32,411 nucleotides of DNA from Gemmatimonadota bacterium. Lineage in GTDB: Bacteria; Gemmatimonadota; Gemmatimonadetes; Gemmatimonadales; GWC2-71-9. The notes beneath the pieces were generated by a model, which saw nothing but the letters and a program-made list of their open reading frames with translations, was not told where the DNA came from and ran no database searches. Made by a program: the position numbers and the translations under genes. The DNA lies in contig QHVD01000023.1 of NCBI GenBank assembly GCA_003222235.1, forward strand, positions 1-32,411. Reading direction: 5' to 3'. Positions 16,311 through 24,221 of this stretch are shown here, one piece after another. Position 1 is the stretch's first letter, and every line of letters begins with the position of its first letter.

Positions 16311-17437
16311 GGCGGCCGCCGCGCTCGTCGGGACGCTCGCCCTGGACCCGGCGATTCCCACACCCCTCGCGGCGCAGCGCTATTGGCGCGAGAACCTGTA
16401 CCCGTACGCGTACTACAGCACCATAGACGGGCTCTGGGGCGCGTTCCATTACGGGCGCTACAGCCCCCTCGATGCCGTCGAGCGCCCTGAGCCGGATCTG
16501 GCGTCTGCGAGCTTCGACGCGGGCGCGAGCACGCAGGGGAGCTATGCCGTTGCCGTGGATGCGCAGGCGCCGGCCTGGTGGGAGGGCTGGCGTGCCCGGC
16601 TCACGCTCACCACGGCTCGGTCCAACCGCATGGGCTACTACGGGCTCGGGAACGACACGCAGTACGCGGTCGACAGCCTGACGACGGCCGGGGGTCAGCC
16701 GCACATCCACGGCTGCGCGCGCCACCGTGCAACACCGGGTCTTCGGGCCCGTGCGCGTCCTGCTCGGCGCCGCCCTGACGCGCAGCAGCTTCCGAGCGCT
16801 GCCGGGGCCGAGCGTGTTCCGGGAGGATCTCGCGTCCGGGACCGTAGATCCGCGGACCGTCCCGTTCACCGACAAGGTGATCCGCGCCGGCGTCGTCGTC
16901 GACACGCGGGACAACGAGATCGATCCGCACCGGGGGCTGTTGCTGGAGGCGCTGCTCGCGAGCGGCACCGGCTACACGCGCACGACCGCGGGCGCCGCCG
17001 TCGAGCTGCATCCATTCGAGCCGCTGGTGCTGGCGGGTCGCGTCGCGGGAGAAGCCATGGGCGGGAGTCCTCCGCTTGCCGCCCAACAGGAAATGGAATC
17101 GAGCGAGCTGCCCTTCCTCGCGGTCGGCGGCTACCGCTCGCTGCGGGGGTATCACGACGGGCGGTTCGTGGGGCACGGGAAGCTCGTGGGCGGGCTCGAG
17201 GCACGCTATGCGGTGCTCTGGGTTCCGAGCCTGATCGAGCTGAGGCTGGTGGCGTTCTACGATGCGGGCCGCGTCTTCGGGCCCGGTGAAGCGGCACGGC
17301 TCACCACGCGGGGGCTGCACGGGAGCGGTGGCGGGGAGGTCGCGGTCCGGTTGCTGCGCAACTCGCTGCTGGTGGTCGGCTACGGCCGCGGCAGCGAAGG
17401 TGGGCAGCTCCTGTTCGGGACGACTTGGAGTTACTGA
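16297..17437 (+). pseudogene. BamA/Omp85-like outer-membrane beta-barrel protein, frameshifted, no clear start
   Basis: The 3' half (frame of 16727-17437) is a recognisable barrel: VRAGVVVDTRDNEIDPHRG-type strand, LAVGGYRSLRGYHDGRFVG (the Omp85 GxxxxRG(Y/F) region), AFYDAGRVFG, and a terminal aromatic signature ending TTWSY. The 5' half is in another frame and reads RYWRENLYPYAYYSTIDGLWG, then MGYYGLGNDTQYAVDSLTT. The two frames meet near 16688-16696, where sequence appears missing before SRTSTAARATVQHRV. The export signal (AAAALVGTLAL ... LAAQ) has no ATG, GTG or TTG; the nearest possible start is CTG 16297, inside the preceding gene. So there are two defects: lost start and lost frame. Function, if any, would be membrane assembly or secretion. 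Confidence 0.7.
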
Positions 17438-17444
17438 ACTGAAA

Positions 17445-17500
17445 GGTGTTAGGTGCTGGGTGCTGGGTGTTAGGCTAACACCTAACACCTAGCACCCGAC
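17445..17500. repeat. 7-bp-unit inverted repeat between the barrel gene and tetR-like gene
   Basis: Left arm 17452-17473 and right arm 17475-17496 match at 19 of 22 positions when inverted. Units are GGTGTTA and GGTGCTG, four in register on the left and three on the right. With almost no loop, the RNA would form a long hairpin. It fills the 72-bp spacer between a plus-strand stop and a plus-strand start, so it may be a terminator that also separates the regulator from the upstream gene. It shares the GGTG/GGGTGTC theme with 8515-8549 and 31290-31324. Confidence 0.75.
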
Positions 17501-17509
17501 GCCTCTCCC

Positions 17510-18130
17510 ATGAGCCAAGCCGACCTCACCCGCCAGCGACTGGTCCGCGCCGCACTCGAGCTGTTCACCGCGCAGGGCTACCACGTAACCACCACGCCGC
17601 TCATCGCGAAGAAGGCGGGCGTCGCGGAAGGGACCATCTACCGCCACTTCGCCTCGAAGCAACACCTGCTCAACGAGCTGTATCGGGCGGCGGCCCGCTG
17701 GGGGCGGCGGCTCGTGAAGGAGGCTGACGCCTTGAACGTGGGGCCGCGGGAGAAGCTCGCGGAGCTCGGCCGCAGTCTCGTCGCCGGGGCGAGCCGCGAG
17801 CCGGCAGTGGCCCGGCTGTTCCTCATTCAGCGTCACGGCGACCTGCTGGACGACGAGAGCAGGAAGCTGGCGCGGGACTTCAGCCTCGACCTCGAGGCCC
17901 TGGTCGCCCAGGCGAAGGCGGAGGGGTCCGTGAAGCCGGGAGCCGCCGACATCTGGGCTGCCGTCTGGCTCAGCGTCGTGACGCTCGCGATCGATCGCGT
18001 CTCAGCCAGAGACTGGCCGCAGACGCACGCAGGCGTGAAGCTGGCGTTCGCCGGGGCGTGGGATGCGATTGCCGCCCCGCCCCCCGCAGCCCCGAGCGGT
18101 CAGGCGGACGGTGGGTCGGGCGGACAGTAG
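17510..18130 (+). CDS. TetR-family transcriptional regulator
   Basis: 206 residues. The N-terminal helix-turn-helix is typical: RLVRAALELFTAQGYHVTTTPLIAKKAGVAEGTIYRHFASKQHLLNELY. The C-terminal half is a helical ligand-binding domain. The last 20 residues (APPPAAPSGQADGGSGGQ) are non-conserved and are encoded by the 8-bp repeat at 18098-18170; the TAG stop is in its loop. The gene overlaps the convergent metallophosphoesterase gene by 31 bp. Its target is unknown; the damaged barrel gene just upstream is the closest candidate for coregulation, but a repeat hairpin separates them. Confidence 0.92.
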   Translation: MSQADLTRQRLVRAALELFTAQGYHVTTTPLIAKKAGVAEGTIYRHFASKQHLLNELYRAAARWGRRLVKEADALNVGPREKLAELGRSLVAGASREPAVARLFLIQRHGDLLDDESRKLARDFSLDLEALVAQAKAEGSVKPGAADIWAAVWLSVVTLAIDRVSARDWPQTHAGVKLAFAGAWDAIAAPPPAAPSGQADGGSGGQ

Positions 18131-18170
18131 GCCGCCGTCACAGTCCGCCCGACCGCCGGTCCGCCCGACC
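18098..18170. repeat. 8-bp-unit inverted repeat at convergent gene ends (copy A)
   Basis: Two 28-nt arms (18098-18125 and 18143-18170) match at 24 of 28 positions when inverted, around a 17-nt loop. The arms are made of GGCGGWCN-type octamers. The TetR-like TAG stop is in the loop, and the metallophosphoesterase TGA (18102-18100) is at the outer base of the left arm. The structure would act as a bidirectional terminator and gives each protein an extra C-terminal peptide. Confidence 0.8.
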
Positions 18171-19370
18171 GGCGCAGTTCGAACAGCGCGATCTCCGGCG
18201 GCGCGAGCACGCGGATCGGCACGCCCACCACGCCGATGCCGCGGCTCACATACAGCTGGCTCTCGCCCCGCTGAAAGTGCCCCATGACGTACTTCGTGAT
18301 CATACGGCCCGGGGACCACCCGACCACCGGCACGTACAGCTGCCCGCCATGAATGTGCCCGGCGAGGGTGAGCGGGATGCCGCGCGGCACGGCGCTGTCC
18401 CACGCGCCGGGCCGGTGCGCGAGCAGCAGCTTGAACGCCTCCGCCGGCGCCCCACGGAGCGCCGCGTCCACGTCCTCGGCCTGCGGGTCGTCGAACTTCC
18501 AGCTGCGCGGGTCGTCGATCCCGAGCAGCGCGAGGCTCGCGCCCTCACGCTCGACCACGTGGCAGCCGTTCTTCACGAACACCTGCCCCGCGTCCCGGCA
18601 GCCACGGACCACCGCCTCCTCGCCGGTGTAGCGGTCGTGGTTGCCGAGCACCGTCACGACGCCGAGGGGCGCATGGAGGTCGCGGAAGGCGTGCACGTAG
18701 GCCGGGATGTACGAGGGCGAGATGTCGATCATATCGCCCGTTTGCACGATGAGGTCGGGCCCGAGCGCGTTCGACAGCGCCACGATCTCCTGCATCCGGT
18801 CTTGCTCGAGATGGATGCCGGCGTGCAGGTCGGAGAGGTGGAGCACGGTGAGGCGGTCGAGGCCTGCGGGTAGGTCGGGGAAGATCAGGGTGCGGCGCGT
18901 GATCGCGGGAAGCCGGTAGGCGCTCCAGATGCCGTGGACCGAGAGCGTGGCTCCCGCTGCCGCGTATGCGTACGTTGCGCGGGCCAGAAAGCGGCGACGA
19001 GAGAGGAAACGGTGGGGCGGACTGGCGGACGGCCGGTCGGTCGCCGGAGCAACTGACCGCCCGTCCACCAGACCGCCCGTCCGACAAAGTACACCACCAG
19101 CAGCGCGCAGAAGATCCACCCCAGCAGCTGCCACGCGATCCAGGGCCCGAGGTAGGGGATGCGCCCGACGCCCCAAACCGAGCCGAACAGCACGCGGCGG
19201 GCAACGAAGATCCATGGGACGTTGAAGACCGCGAACACGGCGGCGAGCGCGGCACGCCCGAGGCGCGCCCGGCGGGGCCGCGCCGGGTCGGGAAGACGCT
19301 CGCGCAGGTACAGATAGATCAAGATCTGCGGCGCCACGAACAGCAGCAGATAGATTAGTCGCGTGGTCAT
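18100..19370 (-). pseudogene. Membrane-anchored metallophosphoesterase, apparent frameshift in the linker
   Basis: The catalytic part reads in one frame: SRRRFLARATYA (twin-arginine-like), then the calcineurin-type metal sites LSDLHAG, VQTGDMID, LGNHDRY, LLAHRPG and LAGHIHGGQ, as in YaeI/YkuE enzymes. The N-terminal 105 residues, from ATG 19370, lie in a different frame and form helices RLIYLLLFVAPQILIYLYL, AALAAVFAVFNVPWIFVA and WQLLGWIFCALLVVYFVG. The two parts together match the usual architecture of this family, but the frame changes between about 19090 and 18990, in or beside an 8-bp-unit repeat (19022-19071). Unit lengths not divisible by three could cause this. As given, only an N-terminal membrane fragment would be made unless the catalytic part has its own start. 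Confidence 0.75.
19022..19071. repeat. 8-bp-unit inverted repeat inside the metallophosphoesterase gene (copy B)
   Basis: Core arms 19022-19038 and 19055-19071 match at 15 of 17 positions when inverted; octamers continue to 19085. On the minus strand the arm CTGGTGGACGGGCGGTC is identical to one in copy C (21344-21435), and both are translated with the peptide WWTGG. Confidence 0.75.
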
Positions 19371-19377
19371 ACGCTCC

Positions 19378-20624
19378 ATGTCCGTCCTCTGCGCCGGCCT
19401 GGTCGTCGTGCGCGGCGCGCTCGCCGGGCAACAACTCACCCCCACCGAGCGCGCCACGGCGGTGGCCACCATCTGGGCGGAGGCTCGCTACAACTTCGCC
19501 TACTGGGACCGGGTGCGCGCGGACTGGGACTCGGCCCTCGGCGCGAACCTCAAGCTCGCGGCCGAGCCGCAGTCGGATCTCGCCTTCTACCGCCGTCTAC
19601 GGCGCTTGGGTCGCGCCTCGCACGCCCGCCGCTGCGCCTGGAGACGGTCGAGCGCCGCCCGTTCATCCTCGACTATGCCGAAAACGACGAGATGCGCATC
19701 GCGCGCCCCGAGCGGCTCTCGGAGATTCTCGCCGTCCAGGGTGTGCCGGCCGAGACCTGGGTCCGCGACTCGATCCTCCCCGAGATCGCCGCCGCGACCG
19801 CTGCGGACCGCTGGCAGCGCGCGATCCAATGGATGCTCGAAGGGGAGAAGGGCACGCCGCTCCACCTGCTGATCCGGGTCCCCGGCGGCGAGCAGCGCGG
19901 TATCAGCGTCACCCGCAGCGTCTCGCTCAACGACCGCTGGCCGTTCACTCCGCCCGAGCTCGAGCTCGATTCGCTTCCGGGCGGTGTGGCGGTCGTCCGG
20001 GTCAATTCGCTCGCCGACGAGGAGGTCGCGCGGCGCTTCGACCGCGCGTTCCCTGACTTCGCCCGCGTCACTGGCCTGATCCTCGACCTGCGCGCCGCGG
20101 CCGGCGGCAGGAGCGAATTCGGCTATCAGATCCTCGCCCGCCTCGAGGACAAGCCGTTCCTCGCGGCCCGCTGGAAAACGCCCGAATACCGTGCCGCGTT
20201 CCGGGCCTGGCGGATGGCGGACTCCGTTATGACGTGGTACGGCCCGCCTGCCGACACCGTTCGGCCCCGCACCGACCGTCCGACATACACAGGACCCCTC
20301 GCGGTGCTCGCGTCGACGGGCACCGCCGGTGCCGCGGAAGATTTCCTCGTGGCATTCCGCACCTCGGGTCGGGGGATGACCGTCGGCGAGCCGTCGGCCG
20401 GGACTCCTGGCGACGTGGCGCCCATCCAGCTCCCAAAGAGCTGGGCCGTGCAGTTGTCGGTCACACGTCACACGTTCCCCGACGGCACCGAATTTTTCGG
20501 AGCGGGCATCAAACCGGAGATCCCCGTCACGCAGCCGGTGGGCGATTTTCTCGCGGGGAGAGATGCGGTGCTGGAGAGGGCGCGGAAGTATCTCAAGACG
20601 GTAGAGGGCGGTAGAGGGCGGTAG
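19378..20624 (+). pseudogene. S41-family (tricorn/C-terminal-processing type) peptidase, frameshifted, catalytic Ser replaced
   Basis: From ATG 19378 a signal peptide (VLCAGLVVVRGALAGQ) and the helical start LTPTERATAVATIWAEARYNFAYWDRV are read up to about 19610. The rest, ARPPLRLETVERRPFILDYAENDE onward, is in another frame. The usual ALLxDGH(T/S) segment is absent at the junction, so a deletion is likely. The protease core follows: VTGLILDLRAAAGG, LASTGTAGAAEDFLVAF, MTVGEPSAGTPG and FPDGTEFFGAGIKPEI. In S41 enzymes the nucleophile Ser stands in TxSAAEDF; here the codon is GGT (20328-20330), Gly. Frameshift plus loss of the nucleophile argue for a non-functional gene or non-catalytic relative. 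The stop TAG is supplied by the repeat at 20601-20668. Confidence 0.8.
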
Positions 20625-20668
20625 AAGACGGTAGAAGTTGCTCCGCCCCTCTACCGTCTTCTACCGTC
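20601..20668. repeat. 10-bp-unit inverted repeat at convergent gene ends
   Basis: Tandem units of the type GGTAGAAGAC occur about four times to the left (20600-20637). A 17-bp perfect inverted pair (20619-20635 with 20650-20666) encloses a 14-nt loop. TAG within the unit is the stop codon of both convergent genes (20622-20624 plus; 20653-20651 minus). Strong bidirectional terminator candidate. Confidence 0.85.
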
Positions 20669-21457
20669 CTCCAGAGTCTCCCTGAAGAATCGAACCACCG
20701 CGCTCCAGGCCGAGTCCGCCACCTCCGGCTTCTCGCGCGTGCGCAGGAAGCCGTGCCCGACGCCGGGGTAGACGGTGTACCGGTAGGCCTTGCCGTACTG
20801 CCTCACCGCCGCGGCGACGTCCGCGAGCCCCGCGTCTATGCGCGCGTCGTTCTCGGCGTACACGCCCAGCCCGCTGGCGCGCACCCGGGCGATGGCCGAT
20901 GCGTCGGGGCCCGGCCCGTAGCACACGACGAACGCCCGGAGCGATGCGTTATTCGTCGCGTAGCGGAAGCTCTGGCCCCCGCCCCAGCAGAATCCGATCA
21001 CGCCGATCCGATCGCGGCGCACGGCCTTCAGCGTCTTGAGGTACCCAACCGTCGCGTCGACATCCATCGTCACCGTGTCGGGATTGAGGCCGCCGATGAG
21101 CTTCCGCGCCGAATCCGTAGACGCGGGCGTGCCACCGCGGCGTGACAGCAGGTCGGGCGCCAGGGCGACGAAGCCCTCCCGCGCCAACTGCTCCGTCGTC
21201 TGGCGGATGAAGTCGGACATCCCGAAAATCTCGTGGATCACGACCACCCCCGGCGCCCGATCCGCGCGTTCCGGGTAGGCGAGATACGCGGTGATCGTGT
21301 CTCGCCCGGAGAGGTATTTCACGTACTCGGCGTGAATATCGGCGGACGGGCGGTCAGGCGGTCGGGCGGACAGCAGCACCGCCGCCGCGGCCAGCATCGC
21401 GCCCACGCAGAAACCGACCGCCAGACCGCCCGTCCACCAGTCCGCCCTACTTGCCAT
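20651..21457 (-). CDS. Dienelactone hydrolase-family alpha/beta hydrolase, membrane-anchored or exported
   Basis: 268 residues. An N-terminal hydrophobic helix (VGFCVGAMLAAAAVLLS) precedes the hydrolase domain. The family triad is visible: nucleophile Cys in VIGFCWGGGQS, Asp in AENDARID, and His in VGHGFLRT; VVIHEIFGMSDFIR is the conserved Glu loop that activates the Cys. The flanks of the hydrophobic helix (ADWWTGG and SARPPDRPSAD) are encoded by the arms of an 8-bp repeat, so the anchor may have been acquired or modified by the repeat. The last residues LEDGRRR come from the 10-bp repeat. It overlaps the upstream sugar dehydrogenase gene by 11 bp. The substrate is unknown. Confidence 0.92.
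   Translation of the reverse strand: MASRADWWTGGLAVGFCVGAMLAAAAVLLSARPPDRPSADIHAEYVKYLSGRDTITAYLAYPERADRAPGVVVIHEIFGMSDFIRQTTEQLAREGFVALAPDLLSRRGGTPASTDSARKLIGGLNPDTVTMDVDATVGYLKTLKAVRRDRIGVIGFCWGGGQSFRYATNNASLRAFVVCYGPGPDASAIARVRASGLGVYAENDARIDAGLADVAAAVRQYGKAYRYTVYPGVGHGFLRTREKPEVADSAWSAVVRFFRETLEDGRRR
21344..21435. repeat. 8-bp-unit inverted repeat in the 5' end of the dienelactone hydrolase gene (copy C)
   Basis: Arms 21344-21364 and 21415-21435 match at 20 of 21 positions when inverted; octamers extend to 21341-21373 and to 21447. The 50-bp loop encodes the transmembrane helix. The arm sequence is shared with copies A and B. Confidence 0.8.
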
Positions 21458-22562
21458 ACTTCACCCTCCAGATCCGTCCCCCCGAGTCATCGCTGATCAA
21501 CAACGCGCCATCCGCCGCTACGACCAGCCCGACCGGCCGACCCCAGCGCGAGCCGTCCGGCAGCTGCCACCCGGTGACGAAGTCCTCAACGGAGACCGGG
21601 CGCCCGTTCTGCACCCGTACCCGCACGACCTTCGCGCCCGTCGGGACGCTGCGGTTCCACGAGCCGTGATAGGTCATGAAGGCATCGCCCTGGTATTCAG
21701 CCGGAAACTGCGTGCCCGTGTAGAACGCGAGCCCGAGCGGCGCCGAGTGCGCCTGGACCGCGAGGGCCGGCGGCTCGACGCCGGAGCAGTTGAACCCCGC
21801 GTACTCGGGATTCGGCCGGCCCGGGAGGTAGCACTGTGGCCAGCCGTACCATTTGCCGTCCTTGAGAATGTTCAGGTGCTCGGGCGGGACATCATCCCCA
21901 AGGTTGTCGCGGTCGTTGTTGTTGGCCCAGAGCTCCGCGGTGGCCGGATTGAAGGCGAGGCCCACCGAGTTGCGCAGCCCGGTCGCGAACGTGTGCGGCG
22001 CGGTGCCGTCGAGGTGGTAGCGTGTGACCGCCGCCCGGGGGGGCGGATCGTCGCACACGTTGCAGGAGGAGCCCACGGCGACGTAGAGCAGGTTGTCGGG
22101 TCCGAACACGACGGTCCGCGTGGTGTGCCCGCCGCCCGGAAGGTTGGAGACGAGCGTGACGGGACCCGCGGCCCCGGGATCGAGCCGCTTCACCGAGGTC
22201 TCTTCGGCGAAGTACATCGTGTCGCCGCGGAACGCGAGACCGAAGGGGCCGTCGAGGCCGCTCAGGACAGTGGTCCCGGAATCGGCGACTCCATCGCCGT
22301 TCGAATCCACGAGACGGACGATCCTCCCGCCGCCCGATAGCGTGGCGAAGACCGCGCCGCCGGGGCCGAGCGCGAGCGAGCGGACCCCGTTCTGCCCATC
22401 TGCGAAGATGTTGACCGTGAAGCCCGTCGGCACCTGCAACGAGTGCCCGGCGATGGGGATCGTGTCTTGGGCGCCGGGAGAGGTCGAAATGGTCGGGCTC
22501 TGCCCGGCCGGTCCCGGCCGGCAGGCGAGCACGACGAGGGCGAGCACGAGTGGTCGGTCCAT
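21447..22562 (-). CDS. PQQ-dependent sugar dehydrogenase-like beta-propeller (sorbosone/glucose dehydrogenase family)
   Basis: 371 residues, exported. The signal LVLALVVLACRPG contains a possible lipobox (VLAC), so it may be a lipoprotein. The mature part has propeller repeats such as GVRSLALGPGGAVFATLSGGG and GPFGLAFRGDTMYFAEE. It has the family-typical LRNSVGLAFNPATAELWANNNDRDNLGDDVPPEHLN followed by YGWPQCY, then APLGLAFYTG and FMTYHGSWNRSVPTGAKVVRV. Soluble PQQ glucose dehydrogenases oxidise aldoses in the periplasm; whether this protein binds PQQ is not shown. It sits 21 bp after the M1 peptidase gene and overlaps the next gene. Confidence 0.92.
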   Translation of the reverse strand: MDRPLVLALVVLACRPGPAGQSPTISTSPGAQDTIPIAGHSLQVPTGFTVNIFADGQNGVRSLALGPGGAVFATLSGGGRIVRLVDSNGDGVADSGTTVLSGLDGPFGLAFRGDTMYFAEETSVKRLDPGAAGPVTLVSNLPGGGHTTRTVVFGPDNLLYVAVGSSCNVCDDPPPRAAVTRYHLDGTAPHTFATGLRNSVGLAFNPATAELWANNNDRDNLGDDVPPEHLNILKDGKWYGWPQCYLPGRPNPEYAGFNCSGVEPPALAVQAHSAPLGLAFYTGTQFPAEYQGDAFMTYHGSWNRSVPTGAKVVRVRVQNGRPVSVEDFVTGWQLPDGSRWGRPVGLVVAADGALLISDDSGGRIWRVKYGK

Positions 22563-22583
22563 GGGATACCTCCTCGAGGCTCG

Positions 22584-24221
22584 CTACCCCGATCGATGCC
22601 GGACGTTCGCGCGCAACAGCAAAGCCCCGTCCGGATCGATGCGAACGTCGGCCGGCGCACCCGGCAGGTCCAGCGTCGTGATCATTTCGCGCCCGACCAC
22701 GCTGACCCTGCGCCGGGTCACGGAGCCGTCGAAGCCCGGGAAATCGACCGCGACGCGCGGCAGCCGGAACACGCCCCAGGACGCCGGCTGCGCCTGCGTG
22801 AGCTTGAGGGTGACGCGCTTCGCTCCGGAATCGTAGCTCCAGGAGCATTCGAGCTGAGGGTAGCCGGGCTGGTAGAGCCATTGCCGGAAGAACCAATCGA
22901 GGTCCTGCTTCGACGCCTTCTCCATGACGCGCTCGAAGTCCGCGGAGAGAGCCGTCGAGTCGCGACGGCCGCCGTAGTAGTCGCGGATGCCGCGGAAAAA
23001 CGCCGAGTCACCCACGAGTCCCCGCAGCATATGCAGCACCCAGGACCCCTTCTGGTAATTATTGGCGTTGAGGAGCTTCATGAGGTCGTGCTCGGCCGTG
23101 TCGATGATCGCCCGGTCCACCACGTTCGACCTGAAGTAGCTCTCCGCGTTCGCCCCCATGCCGGTGCGGAGCACCGAATCGCCGTCCAGGGTTGCGCCGA
23201 TCACCAGGTCGAAGTAGCTCGCGAAGCCCTCCGAGAGCCAGAGGTGGTGCCAGTCGCGCTCCGTGACGGCGTCGCCGAACCACTGGTGGGCGGTCTCATG
23301 CCGCACCACTCCTTCCCCCATCCGCCGCTCCACGTACGGCTTTTCGGCGTAGAAGATGGCGCTCGCGTTCTCCATCCCGCCGAACCTGGTCGAGGACTCG
23401 ACGTGGGCGAGCTTCTCGTACGGGAACGGTCCGACGAGCCGCTCCATCACCTCGACGATCTCCGTCGCGCGGCGGAACGGGACGGAATCAGCGTAGGCGG
23501 AGTCTTCGGGGTAGGCCCACACTTCGATCGGAATCCCGCTGCGCGTGGGACGATGACGGCTGACGGAAAAATCCGCCGCTCCCAAGACCATCGTGTACGT
23601 CGGGATGGGATGGTCCTCCGACCACTGCCAGAACCCGATGCCTCTGCCGGCGTCCGGATGGTCCAGGGGCGCACCGTTGGCTACCACCTTCCATCCGGTA
23701 GGGGCGTCGACGATGAACCCGACGGCGGCTTTCTTCCCCGGTTCATCGACGGTGGGGAGCCAGTACCGGGCGCGCTCCGGCCAATTGTCCGCGAACACGG
23801 TACGGTGTCCGTGGGCGTTGTTGCGCCAGACGAGACCATCTCGCGGCACGCCGTGATAATGGATACGAACGCGTCGGAACAGATGTGTATCGTGGTCGAG
23901 CGGCACTCGAAGTATTCGACCGTCATAATCGACCGGGATCCGAGGACCTCGGCTGTCTATTCCCTGGGCATAGATTGAATCGACGGTGAGCCCGACCAGA
24001 TCCAGGCGCAGAACGTCAGCCTCCTCCTGGTCGCCCGCGAGGCGCACGTCAACGGTAGCCGTCAGGACGTTCCCAGTATCCGGAAGGATGATCGAAACGC
24101 CGTAGGACCCTGCCCTCGCCTCCCGTTGCTGCGCGGCGACGGGAACCGGAAGCGCGACGAGCGCCGCAACCATGCCGGCCGTGGCCGCCCGCGGCCGCCC
24201 TTTACCGCCCGTCCTTCGCAT
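22584..24221 (-). CDS. M1-family zinc aminopeptidase, exported
   Basis: 545 residues from ATG 24221 (ATG 24230 is also possible). A signal peptide (AGMVAALVALPVPVAAQQ) sends it to the periplasm or outside. The N-terminal beta domain is followed by the exopeptidase motif GGMEN (FGGMENASAIF) and the zinc site HETAH, 18 residues, then E in SEGFASY, canonical for gluzincins. The stop of the E1-alpha gene (24204-24202) lies inside the signal-peptide codons, so the genes overlap by about 20 bp. Release of N-terminal residues from peptides is the expected activity; cold-active or LTA4-hydrolase-like variants cannot be told apart. Confidence 0.94.
   Translation of the reverse strand: MRRTGGKGRPRAATAGMVAALVALPVPVAAQQREARAGSYGVSIILPDTGNVLTATVDVRLAGDQEEADVLRLDLVGLTVDSIYAQGIDSRGPRIPVDYDGRILRVPLDHDTHLFRRVRIHYHGVPRDGLVWRNNAHGHRTVFADNWPERARYWLPTVDEPGKKAAVGFIVDAPTGWKVVANGAPLDHPDAGRGIGFWQWSEDHPIPTYTMVLGAADFSVSRHRPTRSGIPIEVWAYPEDSAYADSVPFRRATEIVEVMERLVGPFPYEKLAHVESSTRFGGMENASAIFYAEKPYVERRMGEGVVRHETAHQWFGDAVTERDWHHLWLSEGFASYFDLVIGATLDGDSVLRTGMGANAESYFRSNVVDRAIIDTAEHDLMKLLNANNYQKGSWVLHMLRGLVGDSAFFRGIRDYYGGRRDSTALSADFERVMEKASKQDLDWFFRQWLYQPGYPQLECSWSYDSGAKRVTLKLTQAQPASWGVFRLPRVAVDFPGFDGSVTRRRVSVVGREMITTLDLPGAPADVRIDPDGALLLRANVRHRSG

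Noticed and set aside
16688-19620. Programmed ribosomal frameshifting in the barrel and peptidase genes
   Set aside because: No slippery heptamer with downstream structure was seen, and conserved residues seem missing rather than merely out of frame.
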